Source: an uncultured Lachnospiraceae bacterium
Lineage (GTDB): Bacteria; Bacillota; Clostridia; Lachnospirales; Lachnospiraceae
NCBI GenBank assembly: GCA_944376975.1
Contig: CALWEE010000026.1
Location: forward strand, 1 to 12,641
Direction: 5' to 3'
DNA: 12,641 nt
Shown here: positions 6,102 through 12,641 of the stretch, piece after piece
Numbering within the stretch: the stretch's first letter is position 1
How the letters are laid out: each line of letters starts with the position of its first letter
Translations under genes and position numbers: made by a program
Notes under the pieces: model-generated
What the model saw: only the letters and a program-made list of their open reading frames with translations
The model's database searches: none
What the model was told of the DNA's origin: nothing

Positions 6102-6106
6102 TGAAA

Positions 6107-6179
<73 letters not shown>

Positions 6180-6209
6180 CCGCGCTGCCGAAATATCAGC
6201 AACGGTGAT

Positions 6210-6238
6210 ATCTTACTATGATTCATTATGTTTGTCAA
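6210..6238 (-). promoter_or_regulatory. Sigma-A promoter of the tRNA-Phe-Gly-Gly operon
   Basis: On the minus strand, a perfect TTGACA (6233-6238) and TAAGAT (6210-6215) are separated by 17 bp. It lies in the gap between the HAD phosphatase gene and tRNA-Phe. No strong terminator for the HAD gene is visible in this 126-bp gap; there is only a 4-bp CCGG stem followed by TATTTT just past its stop. Confidence 0.8.
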
Positions 6239-6305
6239 GCACTTTCAAAAATCTTTCGGCAGCCGCCTTAGCCTTGGAATACGCGGAAAATACCGGGAAC
6301 CGGCG

Positions 6306-7139
6306 TCAGATCAGTCCCCAGTGTTTCATCGCCTCATAGATGCCGCCCTCCGCCACGGAACGGGTCACGTAATCGGCGGAAGCCTTCACATAGTCCGCCG
6401 CGTTGCCCATGGCCACGCCCACCTGGGCGTATTCCAGCATATCCATATCGTTCATGCTGTCTCCGAAGGCGAAGCTGTCTTCCCGGGCCACGCCGATATG
6501 TTGGAGCATGGTCTCCATGCCGAGGGATTTGGTCATGGTCGAAAGGGCGATCTCGCCTTTGGTCGTTCCCGACGGCTCCATACTGGAAAGGGCGATGGAA
6601 AAATCCGGTCCCAGAAGCGCCGCCAGTTCGTCCACCGAAAGTTTGGAACCAAAATACATGATCTTCTCGGCGTCTTCCATATCCCGGTAGCTTTTCACGG
6701 TCATGTTGCCCCGCTCCAGCACTTCGGCAAGCTCCGGCGGAAGGGAAAACATCCGCCGCGCCACCATGGCCTCCCGGATCTTCTGTTCATCCGCTTCTTC
6801 ATAGGCCACCCGGTCCGCGCACTGCACCAGATAATAGATGCCTTCTTTTTTCAGGATATCATCCAGCCGGATCAGGTCTTTCTTCGGGATGACCAGATCT
6901 TTGATCCTTTTCCCCTGATATTCCACAAGGGCGCCGGCGCAGCTGATCATGCCGTCATATTCACCCGGAAGCAGGCTCAGGTCCACGTGGCATTTGGGCC
7001 GCCCGGTACAGACGAACAGATAATGTCCCTTTTCTTTGGCCAATTTGAGCGCCTCGACCGTCAGCGGCGAAACCGTTCCGTCGAAATCGCTGATCGTTCC
7101 GTCAATGTCAAAAAACAACGCTTTCCTTTCAGATCCCAT
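6306..7139 (-). CDS. Cof-type HAD-IIB phosphatase
   Basis: A cytoplasmic haloacid-dehalogenase phosphatase of the Cof/YidA group, which typically dephosphorylates sugar phosphates and other small metabolites. Numbering from the chosen 277-residue start, motif I is FFDIDGT with nucleophile Asp11 and acid Asp13, motif II is Thr45 in FVCTGRP, motif III is Lys194 in TTKGEIAL, and motif IV is GDSMND (226-231). The C2 cap lies between motifs II and III. The ATG at 7137-7139 was chosen because GGAGG lies 9 nt upstream; the frame opens 11 codons earlier but lacks a ribosome binding site there. It overlaps the EIIC stop by 11 bp, so the two are translationally coupled. A role in removing phosphate from the imported sugar is the natural inference. 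The true substrate is unknown. Confidence 0.93.
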   Translation of the reverse strand: MGSERKALFFDIDGTISDFDGTVSPLTVEALKLAKEKGHYLFVCTGRPKCHVDLSLLPGEYDGMISCAGALVEYQGKRIKDLVIPKKDLIRLDDILKKEGIYYLVQCADRVAYEEADEQKIREAMVARRMFSLPPELAEVLERGNMTVKSYRDMEDAEKIMYFGSKLSVDELAALLGPDFSIALSSMEPSGTTKGEIALSTMTKSLGMETMLQHIGVAREDSFAFGDSMNDMDMLEYAQVGVAMGNAADYVKASADYVTRSVAEGGIYEAMKHWGLI

Positions 7140-8256
7140 CTTTTTCTTCCTCCCTGTTTGATCTGTTTTCATCTTTATAGGTGATCAGGGTGATCGCCAG
7201 CGTCAGTCCGAAACCGACCAGGACGCCTGCCAGCATCCAGATCAGATTGGATAAATTCGTCGATATGAACGTGGGCAGCGCGAAGATGCCCGCGCTCCCG
7301 AAAACTTCATAGCAGGCCACTTTCCCGAAACCGGCCACCGCCCCGCCGCACAGGCCGCCGATGATGGCCGCGTAAAGCGGCTTCCGGAAACGCACGTTCA
7401 CGCCGTACATGGCCGGTTCGGTAATGCCCGCGACAATGGCGGAAAAGGCGGCGGAATATGCCGTTGCCCGCACCTGCGTATCTTTTGTCTTCAGCGCCAC
7501 GCCTATGGCCGCCGCTCCCTGGTTCAGGTTGCTGATGACCGTCGCCGTACAGACGATGGGCTCGTATCCCAACGACGCCAGCGTATGAAGCCGATAAGGC
7601 GGCAGGGACATATGTACGCCGGTCATGACCAGCAGGGAATAGCAGCCCGCCAGGAGCGACACGCTGATAAATCCGGTCTTATCGTAAAGCCACATCACGC
7701 CCTCCGCCAGGTATTGTCCGGCGAACGCCCCGATGGGCCCCAGGACGCACAACGCCAGCGGGATCATGATCATCAGCGTGAGGAACGGTTCCAGCACGAC
7801 CCGAAGGGCGTCGGGCGACTTTTTCGCGATGAACTTTTCCACCGGCGCCATGACCCAGGCGGTGATCAGCGCCGGAAAGATGGACGTGGAATAGGTGGTC
7901 GGATAAACGGGAATGCCGAATATGGACAGTTGGGCCCCTTCCTCCACCAGCCCGATAAACGACGGATGGATGAAGACGGCGCCCATCAGCATGCCCAGAC
8001 CCATGTTGGCTCCGGCCCGTTTCGCCGCCGAAGCGCCGACGAATACCGGAAGGAAATGAAAGCCTGTGTCGGAGGCGAAGTCCAGCACGATATAGGTGGA
8101 ACTCTGCTCGTCCAGAAGGCCGCTCATGCCGCCCAGCAGCAAAAGGATACGTATAAAACCGATGCCGATCAGGATCGGCATCAACGGCATGATGCACTCG
8201 GATATGGCGTCGAAAAACTTCTGTATCCCGGATCGTTTTTCCTTTTTTTCTTCCAT
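7129..8256 (-). CDS. Stand-alone PTS sugar permease EIIC, glucose/beta-glucoside superfamily
   Basis: Integral membrane sugar-translocating subunit of a phosphotransferase system. In the 375-residue form it has about ten hydrophobic segments. The GITEP motif (277-281, in AGITEPAMYGVN) is the substrate-binding hallmark of this superfamily, and VMTGVHMSLPPYR (about 210-222) occupies the position of the conserved histidine loop, although it differs from the usual HWGLVP-like version. Bgl- and glucose-type enzymes normally carry EIIB, and often EIIA, on the same chain; here the protein starts almost directly with the first EIIC helix (SGIQKFFDAISECIMPL) and ends after the last one. No EIIA or EIIB gene is in the window, so partners must be encoded elsewhere or the protein works differently. 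The start at 8254-8256 has GGAGAGGG just upstream; an ATG five codons earlier is possible. The downstream HAD gene overlaps it. Confidence 0.9.
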   Translation of the reverse strand: MEEKKEKRSGIQKFFDAISECIMPLMPILIGIGFIRILLLLGGMSGLLDEQSSTYIVLDFASDTGFHFLPVFVGASAAKRAGANMGLGMLMGAVFIHPSFIGLVEEGAQLSIFGIPVYPTTYSTSIFPALITAWVMAPVEKFIAKKSPDALRVVLEPFLTLMIMIPLALCVLGPIGAFAGQYLAEGVMWLYDKTGFISVSLLAGCYSLLVMTGVHMSLPPYRLHTLASLGYEPIVCTATVISNLNQGAAAIGVALKTKDTQVRATAYSAAFSAIVAGITEPAMYGVNVRFRKPLYAAIIGGLCGGAVAGFGKVACYEVFGSAGIFALPTFISTNLSNLIWMLAGVLVGFGLTLAITLITYKDENRSNREEEKDGI

Positions 8257-8305
8257 AACGTCCCTCTCCATTTTCCCGCGGCTTCCGGTGGTGCCGCGAT
8301 GTTCT

Positions 8306-8364
8306 AAAAAAACTCCTTACAGGCATATTCCGGACGTCCGGTCCGTCATCCCCGCAAAGAGTTT
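8306..8364 (-). promoter_or_regulatory. Terminator-like composite hairpin in the EIIC leader
   Basis: In the minus-strand leader, AAACTCTTTGC (8354-8364) can pair with GTAAGGAGTTT (8310-8320) over 11 bp, two of them G-U, and the right arm runs into seven T residues. The 33-nt loop holds the palindrome CCGGACGTCCGG (8330-8341), which can form an inner stem. The position, between a promoter and the EIIC start, suggests attenuation. No BglG-type antiterminator site is recognisable. The AAGGAG in the right arm has no start codon after it. Confidence 0.45.
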
Positions 8365-8384
8365 CAGCCATTTCATATGATTTT

Positions 8385-8414
8385 TTTATATCACGTTCTG
8401 TCCGTCATTGTCAA
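8385..8414 (-). promoter_or_regulatory. Sigma-A promoter of the EIIC-HAD operon
   Basis: On the minus strand, a perfect TTGACA (8409-8414) is followed after 18 bp by TATAAA (8385-8390). Transcription would start near 8378 and give an unusually long leader of about 120 nt before the EIIC start. Confidence 0.72.
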
Positions 8415-8428
8415 GCGCCGGAGAGAGG

Positions 8429-8453
8429 CCGGGACAGGAGCTCCCTGTCCCGG
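8429..8453 (-). terminator. Strong stem-loop after the serine hydrolase gene
   Basis: CCGGGACAGG pairs perfectly with CCTGTCCCGG over 10 bp with a 5-nt loop, 13 bp after the stop codon. The minus-strand tail (CCTCTCTCC) is pyrimidine-rich but has no T-run, so it may end transcription weakly or protect the 3' end. It lies 14 bp before the -35 box of the next operon. Confidence 0.6.
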
Positions 8454-8466
8454 TATCTTATCCGAC

Positions 8467-9906
8467 TCAGCCGTTTTCTCCGGAGATCTTCCGGAAAACG
8501 ACCGGGTCTGTCAATGGTTCCAGCAATATAGACAGTTTCGGTTCCTCTCGATCGCCTTTTTCAAACCAAACAGGCAATGTCAAAAACAACGTATCTTCTT
8601 TCAGGTCTTCGACCTTGAACAGACTGCCGCCCAACGGCTCCATGGGCAGCGCCTGTCCATGGAAATCCAGGATCAGCCCGCGGCTGTCTTCCCGTACATG
8701 GACGGCGCCATAGGCTTCATCCACATAATCGCCAAGGAACGCCGCTTTCTCAAAAGGCGCGTCCAGCCGGTCTTTCGGTGCTTTTTCCAGATGGGACACA
8801 TAAACCGGCGCGACTTTTTCCGCCTGCCGCCATATCCGCTCATCCCATGACGGCGCGTCTTCTATGCCCATCATCCGGTCGATCAGCGGGAACAGCAGCG
8901 TGTAAAAGAAACCGTGGCAGCTGCTGTGTTTGTTGGCCATCATGACCACCGCCCGGTCAAGCCCCGGCAGAAGCACCTGAAGGCTGCAGTACCCTTCGAT
9001 CTCCCCATGATGATAGATCATGACCTGTCCTCTGTAGGTCCGAACGACCCAGCCCAGGCCGTAGCCGCCCACATCCGGCAGCTCGTCAAATACCCACGGC
9101 GCGAACGCGCGGGCCATCTGGGGCGCGTGCATCTGTTTCATCTGCTTTTCCGACACGATCCGCCGGCCCTCAAACACGCCGTCCGCCAGCTGGAACCGGA
9201 TCCATTTCTCCATGTCCCTCAAACTGGCACACAGGCCGGCCGCCGGTTCCGCCCCTTCCATCTCCCATTCCGGCATGGGCGAAAGCTTTCCGTCCCGCCA
9301 TTCATAACCGATGGCATGGTCTTCCATCTTTCCCATCGCCTTCGCCGAAAGGCCGGCGCCCGCCATGCCCAGGGGCTTAAAGAATTCCTCCTCGATCATG
9401 GCCTTCCATGGCCTTCCCGCCGCCTGCTCGCAGATGTAGCCTGCTGCGGTGAACATGACGTTGCTGTACTGAGGCCGATACCGGAAAGGCAGGTTCGGCT
9501 TAAGATGACCCAGCCGCCTTAAAAATTCCCGGTGGTCCAGACCGGACGGCCACATGCCGTCATGAGCGCCCAGACCGCTGCGGTGGCACAGGATATCCCT
9601 GAAGGTGATCCCCTCCCGCGCGGCCGGATCGAACATGTCAAAATCTTTCGCGTATGTCCGTACCGGCGTATCCAGGTCCACGACGCCCCGGTCGGCAAGC
9701 AGGCCGACCAGCGCCGACGTCATGGATTTCGTGCAGGACGCCATGACAAAACGGGTCTCTGGCATCACCGGCAGGTCTTTTTCCCTGTCCCGTACGCCGG
9801 CGGTATATTCATATAAAACCTGATCCTTGTCCGTAACTGCCAGGGCGACGCCCGGAACATGATAACGCTCCATGGCTGCCGCCGCTTTTTCTTCAAACGC
9901 TTTCAT
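8467..9906 (-). CDS. Beta-lactamase-fold serine hydrolase with DUF3471-like C-terminus
   Basis: A 479-residue serine hydrolase of the class C beta-lactamase/esterase/D-aminopeptidase superfamily. The nucleophile motif is SCTK (Ser57, Lys60), the second motif is YSN (147-149), and the third is His-His-Gly (299-301) in the place of KTG, as in the esterase and peptidase branches. After about residue 370 a lipocalin-like DUF3471-type domain follows (FLGDYVDEAYGAV onward). There is no signal peptide, so it acts in the cytoplasm, which argues against a role in beta-lactam resistance. GAGGAG lies 8 nt before the ATG. It follows oppF by 68 bp with no terminator or clear promoter between them, so it is probably co-transcribed with the peptide importer and may act on imported peptides or amides. 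B. subtilis AmiE, a muropeptide amidase of this superfamily, is encoded near a PTS gene, which is another possible parallel. Confidence 0.9.
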   Translation of the reverse strand: MKAFEEKAAAAMERYHVPGVALAVTDKDQVLYEYTAGVRDREKDLPVMPETRFVMASCTKSMTSALVGLLADRGVVDLDTPVRTYAKDFDMFDPAAREGITFRDILCHRSGLGAHDGMWPSGLDHREFLRRLGHLKPNLPFRYRPQYSNVMFTAAGYICEQAAGRPWKAMIEEEFFKPLGMAGAGLSAKAMGKMEDHAIGYEWRDGKLSPMPEWEMEGAEPAAGLCASLRDMEKWIRFQLADGVFEGRRIVSEKQMKQMHAPQMARAFAPWVFDELPDVGGYGLGWVVRTYRGQVMIYHHGEIEGYCSLQVLLPGLDRAVVMMANKHSSCHGFFYTLLFPLIDRMMGIEDAPSWDERIWRQAEKVAPVYVSHLEKAPKDRLDAPFEKAAFLGDYVDEAYGAVHVREDSRGLILDFHGQALPMEPLGGSLFKVEDLKEDTLFLTLPVWFEKGDREEPKLSILLEPLTDPVVFRKISGENG

Positions 9907-9974
9907 AAACCCTTCTCCTCGTAAAATGCAAGATATCGATCGTATACCTCCTCCATCTTAACACAAACGCCGGG

Positions 9975-11000
9975 TCATGGACACATTTTTTCTCTGTTCA
10001 GCGGAAAATGACAGGCCAGCTGCCGCATGTTGCCATGGGCGTCTTTGAAGGTCCGCAGTTCAGGTTCTTTTTTGCGGCATTCTTCCGTCGCGTAGGGACA
10101 CCGGGGATGGAAACAGCATCCGGACGGGATATCGATCGGGCTTGGCGTCTCGCCTTCGATCGTGTAGTTCCGCTCCCGTATCTCCGGGTTCATCAGCGGC
10201 GCCGCGTGGATCAGTATATCCGTATACGGATGATGCGGCTCCGAGAACATCTCATCCGTCGGCCCCTCTTCCATGATCTTTCCAAGATACATGACCACGA
10301 CCCGATCCGATATATACCGCATGACCCGAAGATCATGGGATATGAAAAGCATGGTCAGGTCCATCTTTGTCTTCAGTTCCATCAAAAGATTGATGATCTG
10401 GGCCTGTATGGACATATCCAGCGCGGATACCGGCTCATCGGCGATGAGCAGTTCCGGTTCCATGATCAGCGCCCGGGCGATTCCGATACGCTGCCTTTGC
10501 CCGCCTGAAAAAGCGGATGGCCGCCGGTCCAGTATATCGTCCGGCATACCGACCATATGCAGGATCTCTTTTGTCTTCTGTTCATATTCCGTCCGGTCGC
10601 ACAGGTCGTACACGGACAGGATCTCGTAGAACATGGAACGGATCGTCATCCGGGGATTCAGGGAAGAATAGGGATCTTGAAAGACCATCTGGATCTTTCT
10701 GTGCATCTTCCGCAGATCCTTTCGCTTCGCGTTGGCCAGATCGCCGATCCCCGCGAAATCAATGATGCCCGATGTGGGATCGTTGAGTCGGATCAAAGTC
10801 TTCGCCAGCGAACTTTTCCCGCATCCGCTTTCGCCGACCAGGCCGACCGTTTCCCCTTTCCGGATATCCAGGCTTACGCCGGAAACGGCCCGGATGTATT
10901 TCTGGGGCTTTCTCTGGACTTTTTCAAATATCGTCTGCCGGATCGGGAAAAGTGTCGTCAGATCCCGCACGCTCAAAAGCATTTTCTGATCTTGTGCCAT
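9975..11000 (-). CDS. oppF: Oligopeptide/dipeptide ABC transporter ATPase, OppF/DppF type
   Basis: Cytoplasmic ATPase that powers peptide uptake together with OppD and the membrane permeases. In the 341-residue form: Walker A GESGCGKS (56-63), Q-loop Gln108, signature SGGQRQ (165-170), Walker B with Asp188/Glu189, and switch His222. The C-terminal oligopeptide-HPY domain has Cys295/296, Cys301, Cys308 and Cys330, a pattern that binds an iron-sulfur cluster in some studied Opp/Dpp ATPases. The ATG at 10998-11000 was chosen because it directly follows the oppD stop (2 bp) with AGGGGG about 10 nt upstream. The frame is open for 20 more codons, but those overlap oppD and add unrelated residues. 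The alternative name dppF cannot be excluded, since the binding protein that sets specificity is outside the window. Confidence 0.94.
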   Translation of the reverse strand: MAQDQKMLLSVRDLTTLFPIRQTIFEKVQRKPQKYIRAVSGVSLDIRKGETVGLVGESGCGKSSLAKTLIRLNDPTSGIIDFAGIGDLANAKRKDLRKMHRKIQMVFQDPYSSLNPRMTIRSMFYEILSVYDLCDRTEYEQKTKEILHMVGMPDDILDRRPSAFSGGQRQRIGIARALIMEPELLIADEPVSALDMSIQAQIINLLMELKTKMDLTMLFISHDLRVMRYISDRVVVMYLGKIMEEGPTDEMFSEPHHPYTDILIHAAPLMNPEIRERNYTIEGETPSPIDIPSGCCFHPRCPYATEECRKKEPELRTFKDAHGNMRQLACHFPLNREKMCP

Positions 11001-11002
11001 AT

Positions 11003-11998
11003 TCAGATCGCCCCCTCTACCATACCATGTACATCCTTCAGTTTTTCCCACTGATGGCATCGCGTCTTATGTCCCGGTCCGATCTCCTGAAGTTCCGGCG
11101 TCGTTTCCAGACAGATCTTTTCACAGTAACGGCATCTTGGGGCAAACGCGCATCCCTTCGGCAATGCTTTCAGGTTGGGCGGCATGCCGTCTATGGGGAC
11201 CAGCTTCTCATCTTTCCGGTGCTTGACCGGAAGGGAACACATAAGTCCGTAAGTATAAGGATTCCTCGGCCGTTTAAAAATCTCGTGAACGGAAGCTTCC
11301 TCCACGATCTGGCCGGCATACATGACCGCGATATGGTCGCAGGTCTGGGCGGCCACGCCCAGGTCATGGGTAACGAGGATCATGCTCATCCCCAGTTCCT
11401 GTTTCAGCTTCATCAAAAGCTTCAGCACCTGATCCTGTATCGTCACATCCAGAGCCGTTGTCGGCTCATCGGCCAGGAGCAGCTTGGGCCCTGCCGCGAG
11501 AGCGATCGCGATCATGACTCTTTGGCGCATACCTCCTGAAAGCTGGTGCGGATATGCCTGAAGCCGCTGTTGCGCGTCAGAGATCCCCACCATTTTCAGA
11601 AGTTCGATCGCCCGCTTTCTCTTATCTTCTTTGCTCATTTTTTCCGGAAGGGACTCGGTCAGCTGAACGCCGATCTTGACCACCGGATTCAAAGTGGTCA
11701 TCGGCTCCTGGAATACCATCCCGATCTCATGCCCCCGGATCTTCTGCATCTCCCGGAAACGCATTTTTGAAATATCTTTTCCCTTATAGATGACCTTTCC
11801 GCCAGAGATCCTGCCGTTTTCTTTCAAAAGGCCGATGATGGAACGGCACGTGGCGCTCTTGCCGCATCCGCTCTCGCCGATCAGTCCGAAGGTCTCGCCT
11901 TCCCGTATCGCAAAGCTGACATCATTTACGGCATGGACGATCTGGTTTCCGTCTATAAAGTCTGTTTTCAGATTTTCAACTTTTAATATATCTTCCAT
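11003..11998 (-). CDS. oppD: Oligopeptide/dipeptide ABC transporter ATPase, OppD/DppD type
   Basis: Partner ATPase to OppF in the peptide importer, 331 residues, the usual length. Walker A is GESGCGKS (41-48), the Q-loop has Gln97 in [12 protein letters not shown], the signature is LSGGMRQR (153-160), Walker B is LLLADEP with Asp177/Glu178, and the switch is His211. The MTTLNP and SGGMRQR forms are typical of OppD rather than OppF. The C-terminal motif (Cys283, Cys289, Cys296, Cys314, with an extra Cys292) is the candidate iron-sulfur site. The ATG has AGGGGTGG shortly upstream and lies 10 bp after the permease stop; oppF begins 2 bp after its own stop. The order oppC-oppD-oppF is standard. 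Confidence 0.95.
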   Translation of the reverse strand: MEDILKVENLKTDFIDGNQIVHAVNDVSFAIREGETFGLIGESGCGKSATCRSIIGLLKENGRISGGKVIYKGKDISKMRFREMQKIRGHEIGMVFQEPMTTLNPVVKIGVQLTESLPEKMSKEDKRKRAIELLKMVGISDAQQRLQAYPHQLSGGMRQRVMIAIALAAGPKLLLADEPTTALDVTIQDQVLKLLMKLKQELGMSMILVTHDLGVAAQTCDHIAVMYAGQIVEEASVHEIFKRPRNPYTYGLMCSLPVKHRKDEKLVPIDGMPPNLKALPKGCAFAPRCRYCEKICLETTPELQEIGPGHKTRCHQWEKLKDVHGMVEGAI

Positions 11999-12008
11999 TC
12001 CGCCACCC

Positions 12009-12641
12009 CTATTTCGATTTCACCTTTTCCGCGACGCCCTTGCCCACAAAGCTGATCGCCACACCGGTGACCGCCAGTACCAGGCCCGGGAACACCGAGA
12101 TCCACCAGGCGCTTGTTAAGAAAGGCCGTCCGCCGGTTATCATCGCGCCCCATTCCGGTGTAGGCGCCGATACGCCCAGCCCGAGGAAACTTAAGGACGC
12201 TCCGACCATCATACACATCATGATATCCGAAATGGCGTAGACAAAAGCGCCGTCAATGACATTGGGCAGGATGTGGCGGAGCATGATGCGTTTGTTGGAA
12301 AATCCCAGCGTTTTGGCCGCCGCGACATACTCCATATTTTTCTCGGAAAGCACTTCGCTGCGGACCAGTTTCGCGTAATCTTTCCACCCGACGCACCAGA
12401 TGGCGATGAACATATTTCTCAGGCCGGCCCCAATGATGGCCACAATGGCGATGACCAGGATGATGAACGGGAAAGCTGTGATCACGTCCAGTATACGCAT
12501 CAGGACCGCGTCCACTTTTTTGCCGTAATATCCGGCGCACAATCCGATCAAAGTTCCGGTGACCGCCGGGACGATCATGGCGAAAATACCGATGGCCATA
12601 TCGATCCGCGTTCCGTAGATAACACGCGTATAAACGTCCCG
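12009..12641 (-). CDS. oppC: Peptide ABC transporter permease, OppC/DppC type (5' end outside window)
   Basis: Inner-membrane permease that forms half of the peptide channel. The visible 210 residues begin RDVYTRVIYGTR, matching the conserved G-R-D-x-x-x-R-x-x-Y-G-x-R segment just before the second membrane helix of OppC proteins, so about 70-90 N-terminal residues lie beyond the window. At least four further hydrophobic segments follow. The EAA loop that docks on the ATPases is EYVAAAKTLGFSNKRI followed by MLRHILPN. LSFLGLGVSAPTPEWGAMI is a strongly conserved OppC/DppC block. An in-frame ATG at 12597-12599 is internal and not the start. It ends 10 bp before oppD. OppB and the substrate-binding protein are expected upstream. 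Confidence 0.94.
   Translation of the reverse strand, partial: RDVYTRVIYGTRIDMAIGIFAMIVPAVTGTLIGLCAGYYGKKVDAVLMRILDVITAFPFIILVIAIVAIIGAGLRNMFIAIWCVGWKDYAKLVRSEVLSEKNMEYVAAAKTLGFSNKRIMLRHILPNVIDGAFVYAISDIMMCMMVGASLSFLGLGVSAPTPEWGAMITGGRPFLTSAWWISVFPGLVLAVTGVAISFVGKGVAEKVKSK

Noticed and set aside
6228..7184. 318-codon plus-strand open frame opposite the HAD phosphatase
   Set aside because: Antisense shadow rich in His, Arg and Phe with no domain and no ribosome binding context. It also runs through the tRNA promoter.
8317..8376. 19-codon leader peptide (MKWLKLFAGM...) upstream of EIIC
   Set aside because: It has no ribosome binding site, its ATG falls almost on the predicted transcription start, and its composition shows no regulatory run of one amino acid.
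8272..8390. BglG/SacT-type antiterminator site in the EIIC leader
   Set aside because: The conserved antiterminator-binding sequence of those systems is not present, although a terminator-like hairpin is.
8467..9906. Antibiotic-resistance class C beta-lactamase (AmpC)
   Set aside because: No signal peptide, an HHG triad in place of KTG, and a DUF3471-like tail point to an esterase/peptidase-type relative in the cytoplasm.
11001..11060. 20-codon N-terminal extension of oppF
   Set aside because: It overlaps the oppD coding end. The inner ATG follows the oppD stop by 2 bp with a purine-rich site upstream, and the family starts there.

Overview
The window reads as ordinary chromosome of an anaerobic, moderately GC-rich Gram-positive bacterium, most likely a clostridial (Lachnospiraceae-like) Firmicute. 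The grounds are strong purine-rich Shine-Dalgarno sites, sigma-A-type promoters with 17-18 bp spacers, EpsC-type serine acetyltransferase, a DUF4080 B12/radical-SAM protein, a DUF134/NifX protein and bgl-class PTS components. The genus assignment is inference. All genes and tRNAs lie on the minus strand, so transcription runs from high to low coordinates. I see no mobile element, CRISPR array, rRNA gene or credible plus-strand gene.

In transcription order: (1) 12641-8467: the 3' end of an oligopeptide/dipeptide ABC importer operon (permease of the OppC/DppC type, cut by the window edge, then the two ATPases OppD and OppF). It is followed 68 bp later by a cytoplasmic beta-lactamase-fold serine hydrolase, with a strong 10-bp stem-loop after it. 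(2) 8414-6306: a promoter, a structured leader with a terminator-like hairpin, a stand-alone PTS EIIC permease and an overlapping Cof-type HAD phosphatase. This looks like a small sugar uptake and dephosphorylation unit without its own EIIA/EIIB. (3) 6238-5893: a promoter, tRNA-Phe(GAA), tRNA-Gly(TCC), tRNA-Gly(GCC) and a perfect intrinsic terminator. (4) 5828-4052: biotin-protein ligase without a DNA-binding domain, then serine O-acetyltransferase with a possible promoter of its own. (5) 4049-3188: a consensus promoter overlapped by a 20-bp near-palindrome, then a DUF134 HTH protein fused to a NifX-like domain with a His/Cys-rich tail, and an intrinsic terminator. (6) 3171-9: a good promoter driving a tightly packed operon of B12-binding radical SAM protein, endonuclease III and a DEDDh 3'-5' exonuclease.

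The most interesting locus is (5). A putative transcription regulator and a metal/cluster-binding domain are in one reading frame, yet the frame keeps a textbook ribosome binding site and ATG at the junction, so two proteins may be made from one gene. A palindromic operator candidate sits on the -35 box. The second is (2), where an orphan EIIC gene is preceded by an attenuator-like leader. Several start codons were moved inward from the longest ORF on the basis of ribosome binding sites (birA, HAD, EIIC, oppF). Every function given here rests on motifs and family resemblance read by eye; no database search was possible.
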